DNA from: Clostridiales bacterium
Lineage (GTDB): Bacteria > Bacillota > Clostridia > Peptostreptococcales > Anaerovoracaceae
Direction of reading: 5' to 3'
NCBI GenBank assembly: GCA_009911365.1
Contig: QXXF01000009.1
Location: forward strand, 62,001-126,000
Length of the DNA stretch: 64,000 bases
Position numbers and translations under genes: made by a program. The notes under the pieces were generated by a model that was not told where the DNA came from, did no database searches, and saw nothing but the letters and a program-made list of their open reading frames with translations. Below are positions 50,762 to 60,935 of this stretch, in pieces; positions within the stretch are counted from its first letter, which is position 1; every line of letters begins with the position of its first letter.

Positions 50762-53284
50762 TCAGATGCTCCGTATCCGCTCCATGATGGTTTTCGCACA
50801 CATCCGCTTGTAATGATATCCTGGCACTGCGAAAGCAACGGCCAGGAGCACTGGCAGCGCCAGCAGGCTGGGCAGCACGCTCATATGGCACTGGAAATAA
50901 AAATAGGTGCCCACGGTTTTGCCGATCATGTACTTCGCAGCCACTGTCCCCAGCGTGTCAGCCAGCAGCAGCGCAGCGCCCAGATACAAAATCCCTTCGA
51001 AAATCAGCATCCGGCGTATCTGTTTTTTCGTCATGCCCACCGCCTCCAAAAGAGACAATTCACGGCTCCTGGCCATAATGGAAACAGCCGATGTATTAAA
51101 GAAATTCAGCACGCCGATGGCAAACAGCACTGCGCAGAGCGACCCCAATATGAGGTAATACTTACCCACCACGCCGTCACAGGCCGCTTTGATTTCCAGC
51201 CGTGAATTCACATACAAAGGTTTCCGTGAGGCTTCGATGTACTGCTTTAGCCATTGGTCCACCTTTTCCTCGGTTCCGTCCTTTACTTCCAGTCCTGCGA
51301 TCATTGCGCCTTTCTGGCCTTCCATGGCCTGATACTCTTTCTCAGGCACATAAAACGTGTAATCGAACCAAGTCATCGCCCCATAAGGAAATTGCAGGGA
51401 ATAAGGCACGCTGCCCTCTGCAATCACCTTTGCTTCTGTTTTTTTGCCCTCATAATCCAAGGTGACTGTCTCGCCTTTCTTGTAGTAACTCCCTAGCCCC
51501 ATGGTCTCTGGCCCGATGATGGTCCTGCCGCCCGCATTGAATTCCTCCCAGGTGCACGATTTCCCGATAAAGGTCATTTTGTCAAAGGCCTCTTTATTGA
51601 TCCCCAGGATATGAGCCGGCTTCTTTCTGGTTTCCATCAGCTCCCACTCATTCGTCAACTCCGGACTCTCTAGAACGCCCTCCGCTTTGGCGGTTTCGAG
51701 CAAAGCCTTGAGATTGGCATAGCCCTTATCTGTCAGGCGATGTTCCATTTCCGTGTCATAAACGCAGGCAGCGGAAAGGATGTGGTCATTGCGGGAAACC
51801 TCTTTCAGAAAATCCGGTCCCACAGCTTGCAGATCTGACGAACCCCGGTCGCTGGTCAGGCCTGAGACCTCAAAATCCGAAGAAATATAGGCTTCTGTAA
51901 ACTTGTCAAAGTCAAACCCCTTGACAATGGTATACGCGCCGTTGAGCACCATGATGGGCAGCATCAGGGACAGGATCACCGCAGCCGACTTCCTCCACGC
52001 ACGCCCTACATTGTCCACTGCCATGATCCCAGCTGAGATTCTGGTCCTCGTCCTACGGCTGGCCTTCCGGGGCGCTTGCTCGGAAAAGCGCATGGCCTCA
52101 ATCGGTGAAAGACTGGCCGCTGCCTGGCAGGGCCGGATGCAGCCGATCCACACCGTGCATAGCGCGAAGCCCGCGGAAAGGAGTAAAACCCATGGATGGA
52201 TATAGCTTAAAGCCTGGACCTTGTCCGTTGACGTGTCATTCACATTGGCCAGCAGAAAAGGCACCATGGTTCTCCCCACCAGGCACCCAACAGCGATACC
52301 CATAGGGATACCTATAGCCGATAGGCACAGAGCCTGCCGCCTGACGATGATTTTCAGCTGCCGTCCGGTAGTCCCCACGCTTTTCAGCAATCCATAGGTT
52401 CGAATGTCCTAATTGACCGAAATGCGGAACACATTGAAGATGATCAAATAACCGGAAAGGAATATGATCAGCAGGATGAGAGCCAAGGTTCCTATTGGAA
52501 GACCATCCTCGCCAATGTAACGCTCAAAGGCCGGATTCACCGAAACCTTAGCCGGAGTGCCCTTCAATTCCTGGGAAAGCTCTTCTGCGTAATCCGTCAG
52601 CTTCCAAATGTTCCCGCACCAGATGTTCAGACTGTATTCCCCTTCATAATCTCTTTTGGCCAGGCTGTCTTGCGTGGCTTCTTTGCACTGTTTCAGGCAG
52701 AAACCCTTTGATACCCAGGCGATCTGCGCTTTGGGCAGGGGATCCCCTGTCCAATAACCGCTGAGAACGAATTCATTTACCTGCTTTTTTCCTGATAACG
52801 TATAGGCCAGCTTCACTTTGTTTCCCAGCTTCGGCTCCACGCCCAGCTGATTGAGCGTGATGGTGCTGAGTGCGATTTCTCCCTCAGACTTTGGCAGCCG
52901 TCCTTTCTGCGGGCCGCACATAAAACTTTCCGCGGCGTTTTCATCGCCATAACGAATCTCCGTCTGGGTTTCTCGCAGTTCTTTGTTTTCCGCCAAAGCC
53001 GCAAAGATGGCCACTCCCGACCGCTGGATGCGCGCATAGTCTTGTATGGCCTCCAATTGCTCTTTTGTCATCATCTGGATCGTGATATGGGCGGAATCCA
53101 TGGTGCTGCGCATTTCATGCTGCTGCTGAGATTTCACAACGGACATGGCGGCGGTAAACAAGGCGGTGAACATGACAGTTGTCATAACAATGGCCAAAAT
53201 CGCGATCAAGTTCCTGCCTCTATTGACTTTCATGAACCGGGAAACCACAGTGTTTATGGTCGTTTTGCTCTCTACCTTAACCAC
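50762..53284 (-). pseudogene. MacB/FtsX-type ABC permease interrupted by an in-frame amber codon
   Basis: The 841-codon frame is continuous except for TAG at 52409-52411. Before it lie an N-terminal helix, a large extracellular domain and FNVFRISVN. After it the same frame continues DIRTYGLLKSVGTTGRQLKI, where family members have Lys in place of the stop (one-base change AAG to TAG). Eight to ten helices and two FtsX domains are predicted. With the ATPase encoded just upstream it would form an exporter or sensor for antimicrobial peptides of the Bce/MacB kind. As read, only a 291-aa N-terminal part is made; a downstream restart at 52390 has no good site. Confidence 0.88.
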
Positions 53285-53960
53285 GGCTCACCGCCCCCTT
53301 TACCAACTTTCCATCCTCAATGCGGATGATCCTGTCCGCCATTTGGGCAATCTCTTCATTATGGGTGATCATCACCAGTGTCTGTCCGAAGTTCTGTCCC
53401 ATGACCTTGAGAAGCCCCAGAACATCTTGGCTGGTTTTGCTGTCCAAATTTCCCGTAGGTTCATCCGCCAGCACAATGGCCGGCTTGATGGCTAACGCTC
53501 TGGCGATGGCCACCCTCTGCTGCTGCCCGCCTGAAAGGTTAGATGACAGATTTTCCAGTTTGCTTTCAAGGCCCAGGGTGGAAATCACTTGCCGCAGATA
53601 CGCCTGATCCAGCTTTCTGCCATCCAGCCCTGCGGGAAGCTGGATGTTTTCCATCACATTCAGCATAGGAATCAGATTGTAGTTCTGAAAAATAAAGCCG
53701 ATGTTCCGTCTCCGAAAAATTGTCAACTCTTCGTCTGTCATGCCGGACAGTTCCTTTCCATCGACCCATACCTGGCCTTTCGTTGGTTTGTCCAGCCCGC
53801 CCAGCATGTGGAGCAGCGTCGATTTTCCACTGCCGCTAGTGCCTACGATAGCCAGGAATTCTCCTTCTTCCACAGCCATATCCACGCTGTCCAAGGCCCA
53901 CACCTGCGTTTCCCCTTTTCCATATCGTTTTTTCAAACCCTTGCTTTGTAAAATGATCAT
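53277..53960 (-). CDS. ABC transporter ATP-binding protein (MacB/LolD type)
   Basis: 227 aa from ATG 53960 (GGAG 6 nt upstream). Walker A GTSGSGKST (~41-49), signature LSGGQQQR (~140-147), Walker B AIVLADEPTGNLDSKT and switch MITHNEEIA; the DEPTGNLD form marks the MacB/LolD/BceA group. Its stop overlaps the permease start by 8 nt. The two-component system 54237-55852 lies upstream beyond a terminator, the usual neighbour for peptide-resistance transporters. Confidence 0.93.
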   Translation of the reverse strand: MIILQSKGLKKRYGKGETQVWALDSVDMAVEEGEFLAIVGTSGSGKSTLLHMLGGLDKPTKGQVWVDGKELSGMTDEELTIFRRRNIGFIFQNYNLIPMLNVMENIQLPAGLDGRKLDQAYLRQVISTLGLESKLENLSSNLSGGQQQRVAIARALAIKPAIVLADEPTGNLDSKTSQDVLGLLKVMGQNFGQTLVMITHNEEIAQMADRIIRIEDGKLVKGAVSRG

Positions 53961-54146
53961 GTTCGTCTCCTTCCTGTTTTTGAAAACACATTCTTGGTGC
54001 GGCTTTGTCCGCAGGCGGCCAGGCTGCATTCCCGCTGTCCACTTGGCCCATCCGCATTGTCCATACGGGAAAGGTCATGGACGATTTTATCAAAACACAT
54101 ACACACTTGTGATTTTTTCTACCTGCCGCCCTTTCCGCCGCTACGC

Positions 54147-54202
54147 AAAAAGTCCGTATTGTTGATCTAAGCAGTTCTGCTTTTCTTTACAATACAGACT
54201 TT
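54147..54202 (-). terminator. terminator after the histidine kinase gene
   Basis: Minus strand AAGTCTGTATTGT (54189-54201) pairs with ACAATACGGACTT (54150-54162, one mismatch) and runs into TTTTT. It separates the kinase gene from the transporter, which would need its own promoter in the 54030-54140 gap. Confidence 0.75.
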
Positions 54203-54236
54203 ATCACATGATTATTTCCAGGTTGTCTCTCAAATG

Positions 54237-55154
54237 TCACAGTTCTGAAACATTCTCTTGTTTGGGAAGAAATAGAGAAAAGCACGACCCTTTCCCCAGT
54301 GCGGAGGTCAGTTTGATGTAGCCACCTTGAAGGCTGAGGATCTCCCGGGCCAAGTAGAGGCCGATGCCCACTCCTTTTTCATCATGCACAGCTTGGGATC
54401 GGTAAAAGCGGCTGAAAATCTGACCATGCTCTTCCTCAGCGATTCCTACACCCGTGTCCGCCACATCAATACGGACGAACATACTGTAGACGAGAACTCC
54501 GATTGTGACACTTCCACCCTTTGGCGTGTATTTTACTGCGTTGTCCAGGATGTTGAACAGTGCTTCCATGGTCCATTTCATGTCAAAATCCGCCCGGGCT
54601 CCCGTCTGCGCCGCAGTCACTTGGATCCCCTTTTCTTTTGCCAAGGGAAGCACTTGCTGCAAAGCACCGTCTATCAATTCTTCCACCTGATTTTCTTTGG
54701 GCTGCACGGCCAGCGCTCCGGTTTCCAACCGGGAACTTTTGACCATGGAGTCGATAAAAAAGCTGAGCTTTTCCACCTGTTCTTTGATAGAGGAAATCTC
54801 CTCCCGGTACGCGCCCCTTTTATCCTCTTCTTCCAGCAGCTGCGTATAGAGGGAAATATTAGAAATTGGCGTTACACTCTGGTGAGAAATATCTGAGATT
54901 AGGCTTTGAATCTTTTCCTTTTGCTCTTCTGTCCTTTTTTCCGCCAATTGGCTTCTTTGCAGAAACTGACGCAGGCTGTTTTCCACCAGGGACATCATGG
55001 ATTCGTCCATGGTGTTTATTTCACCGCACCCCTCAGCCGCCGCATCGATCATGGCTTGCAGTTTTCGTAACAGCCTTTTCTCTTTCCCACGAAAAAACAG
55101 GCCAACGCAAACCGCACCGCCAAGGGCTCCGATAATGATCCATAGGATTTCCAT
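54237..55154 (-). CDS. sensor histidine kinase, short membrane type
   Basis: 305 aa from ATG 55154 (GGAGG 6 nt upstream). One N-terminal membrane helix (~3-21) and no extracellular domain; a helical linker; dimerisation box SDISHQSVTPISN with His91; ATPase boxes NILDNAVKYTP, VADTGVGIA and GVGIGLYLA. It probably senses through a partner, as intramembrane-sensing kinases do with an ABC permease, and that permease is interrupted here. It follows the response regulator by 20 nt. Confidence 0.93.
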   Translation of the reverse strand: MEILWIIIGALGGAVCVGLFFRGKEKRLLRKLQAMIDAAAEGCGEINTMDESMMSLVENSLRQFLQRSQLAEKRTEEQKEKIQSLISDISHQSVTPISNISLYTQLLEEEDKRGAYREEISSIKEQVEKLSFFIDSMVKSSRLETGALAVQPKENQVEELIDGALQQVLPLAKEKGIQVTAAQTGARADFDMKWTMEALFNILDNAVKYTPKGGSVTIGVLVYSMFVRIDVADTGVGIAEEEHGQIFSRFYRSQAVHDEKGVGIGLYLAREILSLQGGYIKLTSALGKGSCFSLFLPKQENVSEL

Positions 55155-55174
55155 GTCAAGCCTCCGTCCATGTT

Positions 55175-55852
55175 TCAATTGTCCGCCCAAGTGTAGCCGA
55201 TCCCATAGACGGTTTTAATATGCCGAGGATGGGAAGAATCATCTTCCAGCTTGTCCCGCAGCCGTTTTATGGAAACCGTCAGAGCGTGCTCGTCCACGAA
55301 CTCCGTGTCACCATCCCATACCCAATCGATGAGCATGCCGCGGCTCATGGTCGCACCTCTGTTTTCCACCAGCAGCCGCAGCAATTTTTGCTCGGTCTTG
55401 CTCAGCTCAATGGGCATGCCGTTTTTCGCAAAACGCATGGCTTCAAAGTCAAAGGCAAACTCCCCTAAGGTTTTGCGATCTCCATGGTCTTTTTGTTTTT
55501 TGCGTAGCTGCACATCCACTCTTGCCCGCAGCACCATCAGGCTGAAAGGTTTTGTAATGTAATCGTCCGCACCGGATTCCAGGCCGGTGACAATATCCAG
55601 CTCCATATTGTTGGCTGTCAGGATGATGACCGGTACCTGGGAATCAGCTCGCAATTCTTTGAGAAAGTCAATCCCGCTCCCGTCAGGAAGGTTCACATCC
55701 AGTAGGATCAAATCAGGCCGCTGCGTTTTCCAGGCATCTCTTGCCTGCCGCAGATTCCTGCACTGACAAAAGATATGTCCACCGCTTTTCAATGCCAGGC
55801 AGATGCCATCATTTAGTTTTTTGTCATCTTCTACGATCAATATGTTTGCCAT
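55175..55852 (-). CDS. OmpR-family response regulator
   Basis: 225 aa. Receiver domain with Asp9-Asp10, phospho-acceptor Asp52 (ILLDVNLPDGSG) and Lys101 (YITKPF). Winged-helix domain from ~128 (SKTEQKLLRLLVENRGATMS, HALTVSIKRLRDKLEDDSSH, VYGIGYTW). Partner of the adjacent kinase. Its ATG overlaps the asnS stop by 1 nt (TAATG), so it is translated directly after asnS, an unusual coupling of a signalling pair to a tRNA synthetase. Confidence 0.95.
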   Translation of the reverse strand: MANILIVEDDKKLNDGICLALKSGGHIFCQCRNLRQARDAWKTQRPDLILLDVNLPDGSGIDFLKELRADSQVPVIILTANNMELDIVTGLESGADDYITKPFSLMVLRARVDVQLRKKQKDHGDRKTLGEFAFDFEAMRFAKNGMPIELSKTEQKLLRLLVENRGATMSRGMLIDWVWDGDTEFVDEHALTVSIKRLRDKLEDDSSHPRHIKTVYGIGYTWADN

Positions 55853-57246
55853 TAAAATTCTGCTGTCTTAGGCGTTCTCGGGAACGGCAGCACGTCGCGG
55901 ATATTGCTCATGCCCGTCAGGTACATAATGATCCGTTCAAAGCCAAGTCCGTAGCCCGCATGCTTCACACCGCCATATTTGCGCAGATCCATGTACCACC
56001 AGTAATTCTTTTCATCCAAATCCAGTTCAGCCATGCGAGCTTTCAGCACGTCATAGCGCTCTTCTCTCTGGCTGCCGCCGATGATCTCTCCCACTCCTGG
56101 AACTAGAAGGTCACAGGCAGCCACGGTTTTGCCATCATCGTTGAGCCGCATGTAAAAGGCCTTGATGTCTTTTGGATAATCTGTCACAAATACCGGCTTT
56201 TTATAGATCTCTTCTGTCAAATACCGCTCGTGCTCTGTCTGCAGGTCAATGCCCCATTCCACCGGATACTCGAATTTCTTACCTGACTTTTTCAAAAGCT
56301 CCACAGCCTCTGTATAGGTGACTCTGCCAAACTCCGCATTCACAAGAGCCGTCAGTCTGTCCAGCAAGCCTTTGTCCACAAATTTGTTGAAGAATTCCAT
56401 TTCCTCTGGTGCCTGCTCCAGGACATAGCGGATGACATACTTGATCATGGCTTCTGCCAGATCCATGTTATCGGAAAGATCTGCGAACGCCACCTCCGGC
56501 TCGATCATCCAAAACTCAGAAGCGTGCCTGACAGTGTTGGAATTTTCCGCACGGAAGGTTGGCCCAAAAGTATAGACGTTTCGGAAAGCTAGGGCAAAAG
56601 TTTCCGCTTCCAGCTGGCCGCTCACCGTTAGACTCGTTTCCTTGCCGAAAAAATCCTGGCTATAGTCGATGCTTCCATCTTCCGCCTTAGGCAAATCCTT
56701 CATGTCTAAAGTAGTGATGCGGAACATTTCTCCTGCGCCTTCACAGTCGCTGCCTGTAACAATCGGCGTATGCACATACACAAAGTCATTTTCCTGGAAA
56801 AATTTGTGGAGCGCATAAGCCACTAGTGACCTTACCCGGAACACTGCGGAGAACGTGTTGCTCCTTGGCCGCAGATGGGCGATTTCCCTCAGGAATTCCA
56901 TGCTGTGACGCTTTTTCTGCAGAGGATAATCCGCTTCTGAACCCGCCTCTACGACCACTTTCTTGGCCTTAATTTCAAAGGGCTGCTTTGCGTCCGGCGT
57001 GAGAACAAACTGCCCCCGTACCATTAAAGCAGCGGAAATCGGTGCTTTAGAGATCTCTGCGAAATTGTCCAGGAATTCCGCTTCATAAACCACCTGCACG
57101 GACTTGAAGAACGTACCATCGTTCAACTCGATAAAGCCGAATTTGTTGGATCCACGGTTCGTCCTGATCCAGCCGTGAATTATGACTTCCTTTCCCGCGT
57201 ATTGCTCGGTTTCCCGAAATAATGATCTGATTTGTATGTCTTTCAT
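55852..57246 (-). CDS. asnS: asparaginyl-tRNA synthetase
   Basis: 464 aa, full length class II enzyme. OB-fold anticodon-binding domain (~15-105: [20 protein letters not shown]), then motif 2 ([20 protein letters not shown]), and motif 3 ([20 protein letters not shown]). It charges tRNA-Asn. No T-box leader is seen in the 79 nt upstream, which is filled by the lysS terminator. The downstream TCS is coupled to it. Confidence 0.96.
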   Translation of the reverse strand: MKDIQIRSLFRETEQYAGKEVIIHGWIRTNRGSNKFGFIELNDGTFFKSVQVVYEAEFLDNFAEISKAPISAALMVRGQFVLTPDAKQPFEIKAKKVVVEAGSEADYPLQKKRHSMEFLREIAHLRPRSNTFSAVFRVRSLVAYALHKFFQENDFVYVHTPIVTGSDCEGAGEMFRITTLDMKDLPKAEDGSIDYSQDFFGKETSLTVSGQLEAETFALAFRNVYTFGPTFRAENSNTVRHASEFWMIEPEVAFADLSDNMDLAEAMIKYVIRYVLEQAPEEMEFFNKFVDKGLLDRLTALVNAEFGRVTYTEAVELLKKSGKKFEYPVEWGIDLQTEHERYLTEEIYKKPVFVTDYPKDIKAFYMRLNDDGKTVAACDLLVPGVGEIIGGSQREERYDVLKARMAELDLDEKNYWWYMDLRKYGGVKHAGYGLGFERIIMYLTGMSNIRDVLPFPRTPKTAEF

Positions 57247-57274
57247 AGCATTTTCCTCACTTTTCCTATATATT

Positions 57275-57307
57275 CAAAACACCGGACGCGGCATTCCTGC
57301 GTCCGGC
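57275..57307 (-). terminator. terminator between lysS and asnS
   Basis: Minus strand CCGGACGC/GCGTCCGG stem (57282-57306) followed by TGTTTTGAAT. With little space for a new promoter, some read-through into asnS is likely. Confidence 0.6.
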
Positions 57308-57325
57308 ATTGGATATTTCACTTTC

Positions 57326-59335
57326 TTAGCAGATCCTTGTCCCTTCCGGCACAATGTCATCTATGAACACCACCTGGCAACCACAGGCGTTGTTGGTAGC
57401 GGCCAGCAGCATACCGTTGCTCTGCACGCCGGTGATCCGCACAGGTTCCAGATTGGCGATGACAATGATCTTCTTGCCGATCAGCTCTTCTGGCTCATAA
57501 TACTGTTTCAAGCTGGAAACAATGACCCGCTCTTTCAGCCCGTCAAAGACTGTGATCTTGTAGCAACTGTGAGACTTGCGGATCTCCTGACATTTCAGCA
57601 CTTTACAGACCCGCAGATCCATGGTTTCAAACTGGTCGATCGTCACCTGATCCCGTACTGGCTGTACCTCATCTGGCTCGCCGTATTCCACCTTTGGCTT
57701 TTTCTCTTTCTCGGCTTGTTCTTCCACCACTGGGCGCAACTCTTCCTCTGTCTTTGGCGTAGAGAAATCCAGCAGATTCAGATAACGCTCTTTGTCAATG
57801 GCATAAAGGAACAGGTAAAGTCTCGGTCCCTTTTCTTTGGCGATCAGCAGCTTGTACACGTTCTTGAAAAACGCACCCTGAAGCTTTTTCAGGCCTTCCG
57901 CGTTTTCGCCATAGATCTGCTTTGGAATCGCATAGAGTTCTGAATTCAGGGTGTCCAGATCATATTCTTCTTCAGACAAATATTTGTGCAGCAGTTCGAT
58001 CTCTTTTTTCTGCTCCTCATTCAGGCTCTCGTACAACTCCCAATCCCTGGTGGTCCGCAGCTTGTTAGCGTTTTCAGGCGCACAGATTTCCAGCCACGCC
58101 TTAGCCAAGTTCAGCCGTTCTTTAAATTCCTCATATTTGTACGGCTGGTCGATCTTTTCAAACACGGTCTCCATCATTGGCACGTTGAAGTCCACGATGG
58201 AACCCAGCTGTACCAGCAGTGACATTGGCACAGTCTTGATATCGCTGGTTTCATGGAGACAGTTTTCCATGATCACCTTAACAAAGTCATTGGCCGTTCC
58301 GTCCTTGTAAGCATTATACTGCTTGTCGAATTCAAAGTACTGGCGCAGGATGCCATCATCAAAACAGAAATCGAACGCCTTTGTAGGCTCGCACTTTGAA
58401 TACAGCCACAAGATGACTTCTGGCTGATAGAACTGGAGCAGGGTAGAAGGCGTCATGTTTAGGCCAGACGAACCTGACATTTTTCCTGTGGAACCTTTAA
58501 TGCCAATGAATTCGTAGCCTTGAAATTCTGGTGCGTCCCAGTCATAGATCTTTTTGCAGATAACCTTGCTGGTGTCATAGCTGCCGCCAGGGCTAGCATG
58601 GTCTTTGCCGCCTGGTTCAAAGTCAACGCCTTCGTACATCCATCTCATGGCCCAGTCGATCTTCCAGGCCAGCTTGCAGTTATAATTGTTGGCAAAATCA
58701 AAGGTGCCCGTATGGCCGCACTCGCACTGGTACTCAGCGATTTTCGTCTCATCATCATAGGAAAGGATCTTCGTGGTGTCCTTGCCGCATTCAGGACAGT
58801 AGATGCTGGCAGGATAATAAGCTTCCCGCTCGCCTTCCTCTGCGTCCTGGGTCCTAAAGCTATCCAGAATATCAAAGATTTCCTTTCTCTTTTCCATCGC
58901 AGTCAGAATGTGCTTGGTGTATTTTCCAGAGCGATACATTTCAGCTTGATATTTGAAATCCATCTCAATATGGAAATCCTTGATGGATTCCAGAAATTCT
59001 TCTTCAAAATAGGACGCATACGTACCTTCCCCTTCGTTGAAGGGATTTGGCACGTCCACATAAGGGAATCCAATGTATTTCTCCATGTCGCTGTTCACTT
59101 TGGAAACATTGACAGGGATCTTCCTCAGCCTGTCAAGCTCGTCCCAGGAAAACAGCAGCCTGGCTTTCTTGCCTTTTCTTTCGATCGCTTTGCATACAAA
59201 ATACGCCGTGGCGATGTCTCTAAAGTTTCCGATGTGAATCGAACCGGATGGACTGATGCCTGCGGCGCAGACATATTCCGCCTTATCCGGCTTTTTTTTG
59301 ATGATCCTTTCTGCGATTTCATCTGACCAATGCAT
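57326..59335 (-). CDS. lysS: class I lysyl-tRNA synthetase with C-terminal tRNA-binding domain
   Basis: 669 aa. The catalytic core is class I: HIGN (34-37, the HIGH motif) and KMSGSSG (near 285, the KMSKS loop). Cys pairs YCPECGK and CECGH (~200-235) look like a zinc finger insert. Residues ~564-669 (TIDQFETMDLRVCKVLKCQE ... GMLLAATNN ... VPEGTRI) form an EMAPII/Trbp111-type tRNA-binding domain. Class I LysRS is typical of archaea and scattered bacteria and is normally ~500-530 residues, so the C-terminal fusion is notable. It follows greA by 27 nt. Confidence 0.95.
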   Translation of the reverse strand: MHWSDEIAERIIKKKPDKAEYVCAAGISPSGSIHIGNFRDIATAYFVCKAIERKGKKARLLFSWDELDRLRKIPVNVSKVNSDMEKYIGFPYVDVPNPFNEGEGTYASYFEEEFLESIKDFHIEMDFKYQAEMYRSGKYTKHILTAMEKRKEIFDILDSFRTQDAEEGEREAYYPASIYCPECGKDTTKILSYDDETKIAEYQCECGHTGTFDFANNYNCKLAWKIDWAMRWMYEGVDFEPGGKDHASPGGSYDTSKVICKKIYDWDAPEFQGYEFIGIKGSTGKMSGSSGLNMTPSTLLQFYQPEVILWLYSKCEPTKAFDFCFDDGILRQYFEFDKQYNAYKDGTANDFVKVIMENCLHETSDIKTVPMSLLVQLGSIVDFNVPMMETVFEKIDQPYKYEEFKERLNLAKAWLEICAPENANKLRTTRDWELYESLNEEQKKEIELLHKYLSEEEYDLDTLNSELYAIPKQIYGENAEGLKKLQGAFFKNVYKLLIAKEKGPRLYLFLYAIDKERYLNLLDFSTPKTEEELRPVVEEQAEKEKKPKVEYGEPDEVQPVRDQVTIDQFETMDLRVCKVLKCQEIRKSHSCYKITVFDGLKERVIVSSLKQYYEPEELIGKKIIVIANLEPVRITGVQSNGMLLAATNNACGCQVVFIDDIVPEGTRIC

Positions 59336-59362
59336 GATGTTCCTCCTTCAATTGCCGTTGAT

Positions 59363-59839
59363 TTATTTTTTCATGATTTCCAGTATTTTATAAGTGATAT
59401 TCCCATCCGGCACTTCTACCATGACTTCATCCCCTGCTTTATTGCCCAAAAGCGCCTTTCCTACTAAGGATTCATTAGAAATCTTCCCCTCAAATGGATC
59501 CGCCTCTGTAGAACCTACGATGGTGAATTCTTCTTCCTCCTTCGTATCCACGTCCTGTACCTTGACGGTCAGCCCTACGGTCACCAGATCTCCGGCAAGC
59601 TCTTCTTCATCGATAATCTTGGCCTTTCGAATCATGTTCTCCAGCTTGTGGATCCGTTCTTCCAGCTCGGCCTGCTCGTTTTTCGCAGCATCATAGTCAG
59701 CGTTTTCTGAGATGTCGCCCTGTGCGATGGCTTCCTTCAATTTCTCGGCCACTTCTGCTCTTCTGACGGCAACTAGATCTTCGTGCTCTGCCACGATTTT
59801 ATCATACCCTTCTTTGGTTAACAGTATTTCCTCTGCCAT
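59363..59839 (-). CDS. greA: transcription elongation factor GreA
   Basis: 158 aa from ATG 59839 (AAAGGAG upstream). N-terminal coiled coil with the tip acids GDISENADYDAAKNEQ (~40-55) and C-terminal FKBP-like domain (FTIVGSTEADPFEGKISNES, LVGKALLGNKAGDEV). It rescues stalled RNA polymerase by stimulating transcript cleavage. greA-lysS adjacency is common in Firmicutes; here lysS is the class I form. Confidence 0.96.
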   Translation of the reverse strand: MAEEILLTKEGYDKIVAEHEDLVAVRRAEVAEKLKEAIAQGDISENADYDAAKNEQAELEERIHKLENMIRKAKIIDEEELAGDLVTVGLTVKVQDVDTKEEEEFTIVGSTEADPFEGKISNESLVGKALLGNKAGDEVMVEVPDGNITYKILEIMKK

Positions 59840-59993
59840 TTGCTTAATCTCCTTTCGACCCATGTCATATCGTTACATTATAATCCGCATGGCTTGAATT
59901 GTCAATGGTTTCACGCTATTTGAGTTCTTTTGTTTCCGGTAAAATTTATGTGAAATTCTCTGCCTCCCCGGCAGTGTTCTGACGAATATTTTC

Positions 59994-60022
59994 TTGTATC
60001 CCTGTTGGGTTTCGAGTAAAAT
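59994..60022 (+). promoter_or_regulatory. promoter of the orphan response regulator
   Basis: TTGTAT (59994-59999), 17-nt spacer, TAAAAT (60017-60022), then AGGAGG at 60037 and ATG 60048. Confidence 0.7.
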
Positions 60023-60047
60023 AGAAAGAGTAGACAGGAGGTTCAAC

Positions 60048-60761
60048 ATGGCACAAGACAAAATCATGATCGTTGACAATGAAATGGAAATCATCCAGCT
60101 TATGAAACTTTACCTTTCCAGGGAGGGCTATGATGTTGTTTGGACTACGGACAGCACAAAAGCTGCGGCATTGGCTCAAGGCGAAAACCCGGATCTCATT
60201 CTTTTAGACGTGGTGATGCCGGGCATGTCAGGCATTGAGCTTTGTGGAAAAATCCGTGAACAGAGCGATGTTCCCATCCTTTTCGTCAGTTGTAAAGGCC
60301 AGGATATAGATAAAGTTTTAGGACTCTCCATCGGCGGTGACGATTACATCACAAAACCTTTCAGCCCCGCAGAGCTGGTGGCCCGGGTCAAAGCCCATCT
60401 TCGCAGGCAGAATCTCCGGGGTTCTTCTGACCGGGAACTGGCAAGCACAGAGAGAAATATCTTGTCAATCGGCGGCTTGGAAATCGATTTATCTGCCCAT
60501 ACGGTTGTCTCGGAAGGCAGCCCTGTCCATTTGACCGCAAAAGAATTTGAGCTTTTAGTCTTGCTCGCGAAATATCCCAATCGGGTTTTTACAGGCCGAC
60601 AAATTTTCGACAATCTTTGGGACACCTACGGCATTGAAGAAGATATCCGCACGGTCATGGTCCATATCAGCAATCTACGGAAAAAAATCGAACCCCATCC
60701 GGAAAAACCCCAGTACATACGCACGGTCCGGGGCGTGGGATACAAACTAGTGGCACATTGA
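60048..60761 (+). CDS. orphan OmpR-family response regulator
   Basis: 237 aa. Receiver with phospho-acceptor Asp54 (ILLDVVMPGMSG) and Lys in YITKPF; the acidic pocket reads Asp10-Asn11-Glu12 where most have two adjacent acids. Winged-helix C-terminus: LTAKEFELLVLLAKYPNRVF, then FDNLWDTYGIEEDIRTVMVH and YIRTVRGVGYKLV. No kinase gene is adjacent; it is followed by a hairpin and the converging phnW. Closest type is VanR/PhoP-like. The partner is unknown. Confidence 0.93.
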   Translation: MAQDKIMIVDNEMEIIQLMKLYLSREGYDVVWTTDSTKAAALAQGENPDLILLDVVMPGMSGIELCGKIREQSDVPILFVSCKGQDIDKVLGLSIGGDDYITKPFSPAELVARVKAHLRRQNLRGSSDRELASTERNILSIGGLEIDLSAHTVVSEGSPVHLTAKEFELLVLLAKYPNRVFTGRQIFDNLWDTYGIEEDIRTVMVHISNLRKKIEPHPEKPQYIRTVRGVGYKLVAH

Positions 60762-60793
60762 TCCGCCACATTTCATGTTTTTTATAAAATGTT

Positions 60794-60830
60794 TACCGCC
60801 AAATAAAAGGAGTTCTCTCATTTGGCGGTA
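60794..60830. terminator. hairpin between the response regulator and phnW
   Basis: TACCGCCAAAT (60794-60804) pairs with ATTTGGCGGTA (60820-60830), 11 bp perfect, in the convergent gap. T runs are weak on both strands. Confidence 0.45.
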
Positions 60831-60935
60831 ATTCAAAAAAATGTCAACTGTCGATTTTCCGGAGATCGACGCAGATTCTCAGGAAACCGCATATGTTTCT
60901 ACGACTTCTGCGTCAAAATCTCCTTGGAGCAAATC

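Noticed and set aside
52409-52411. Amber codon read as pyrrolysine because an unusual LysRS is present
   Set aside because: No pylS, pylT or methylamine methyltransferase is visible, and the codon replaces a conserved lysine in a transporter; a point mutation or error is simpler.
57247-57325. T-box leader for asnS
   Set aside because: Only 79 nt with a terminator; no T-box bulge sequence or specifier stem is seen.
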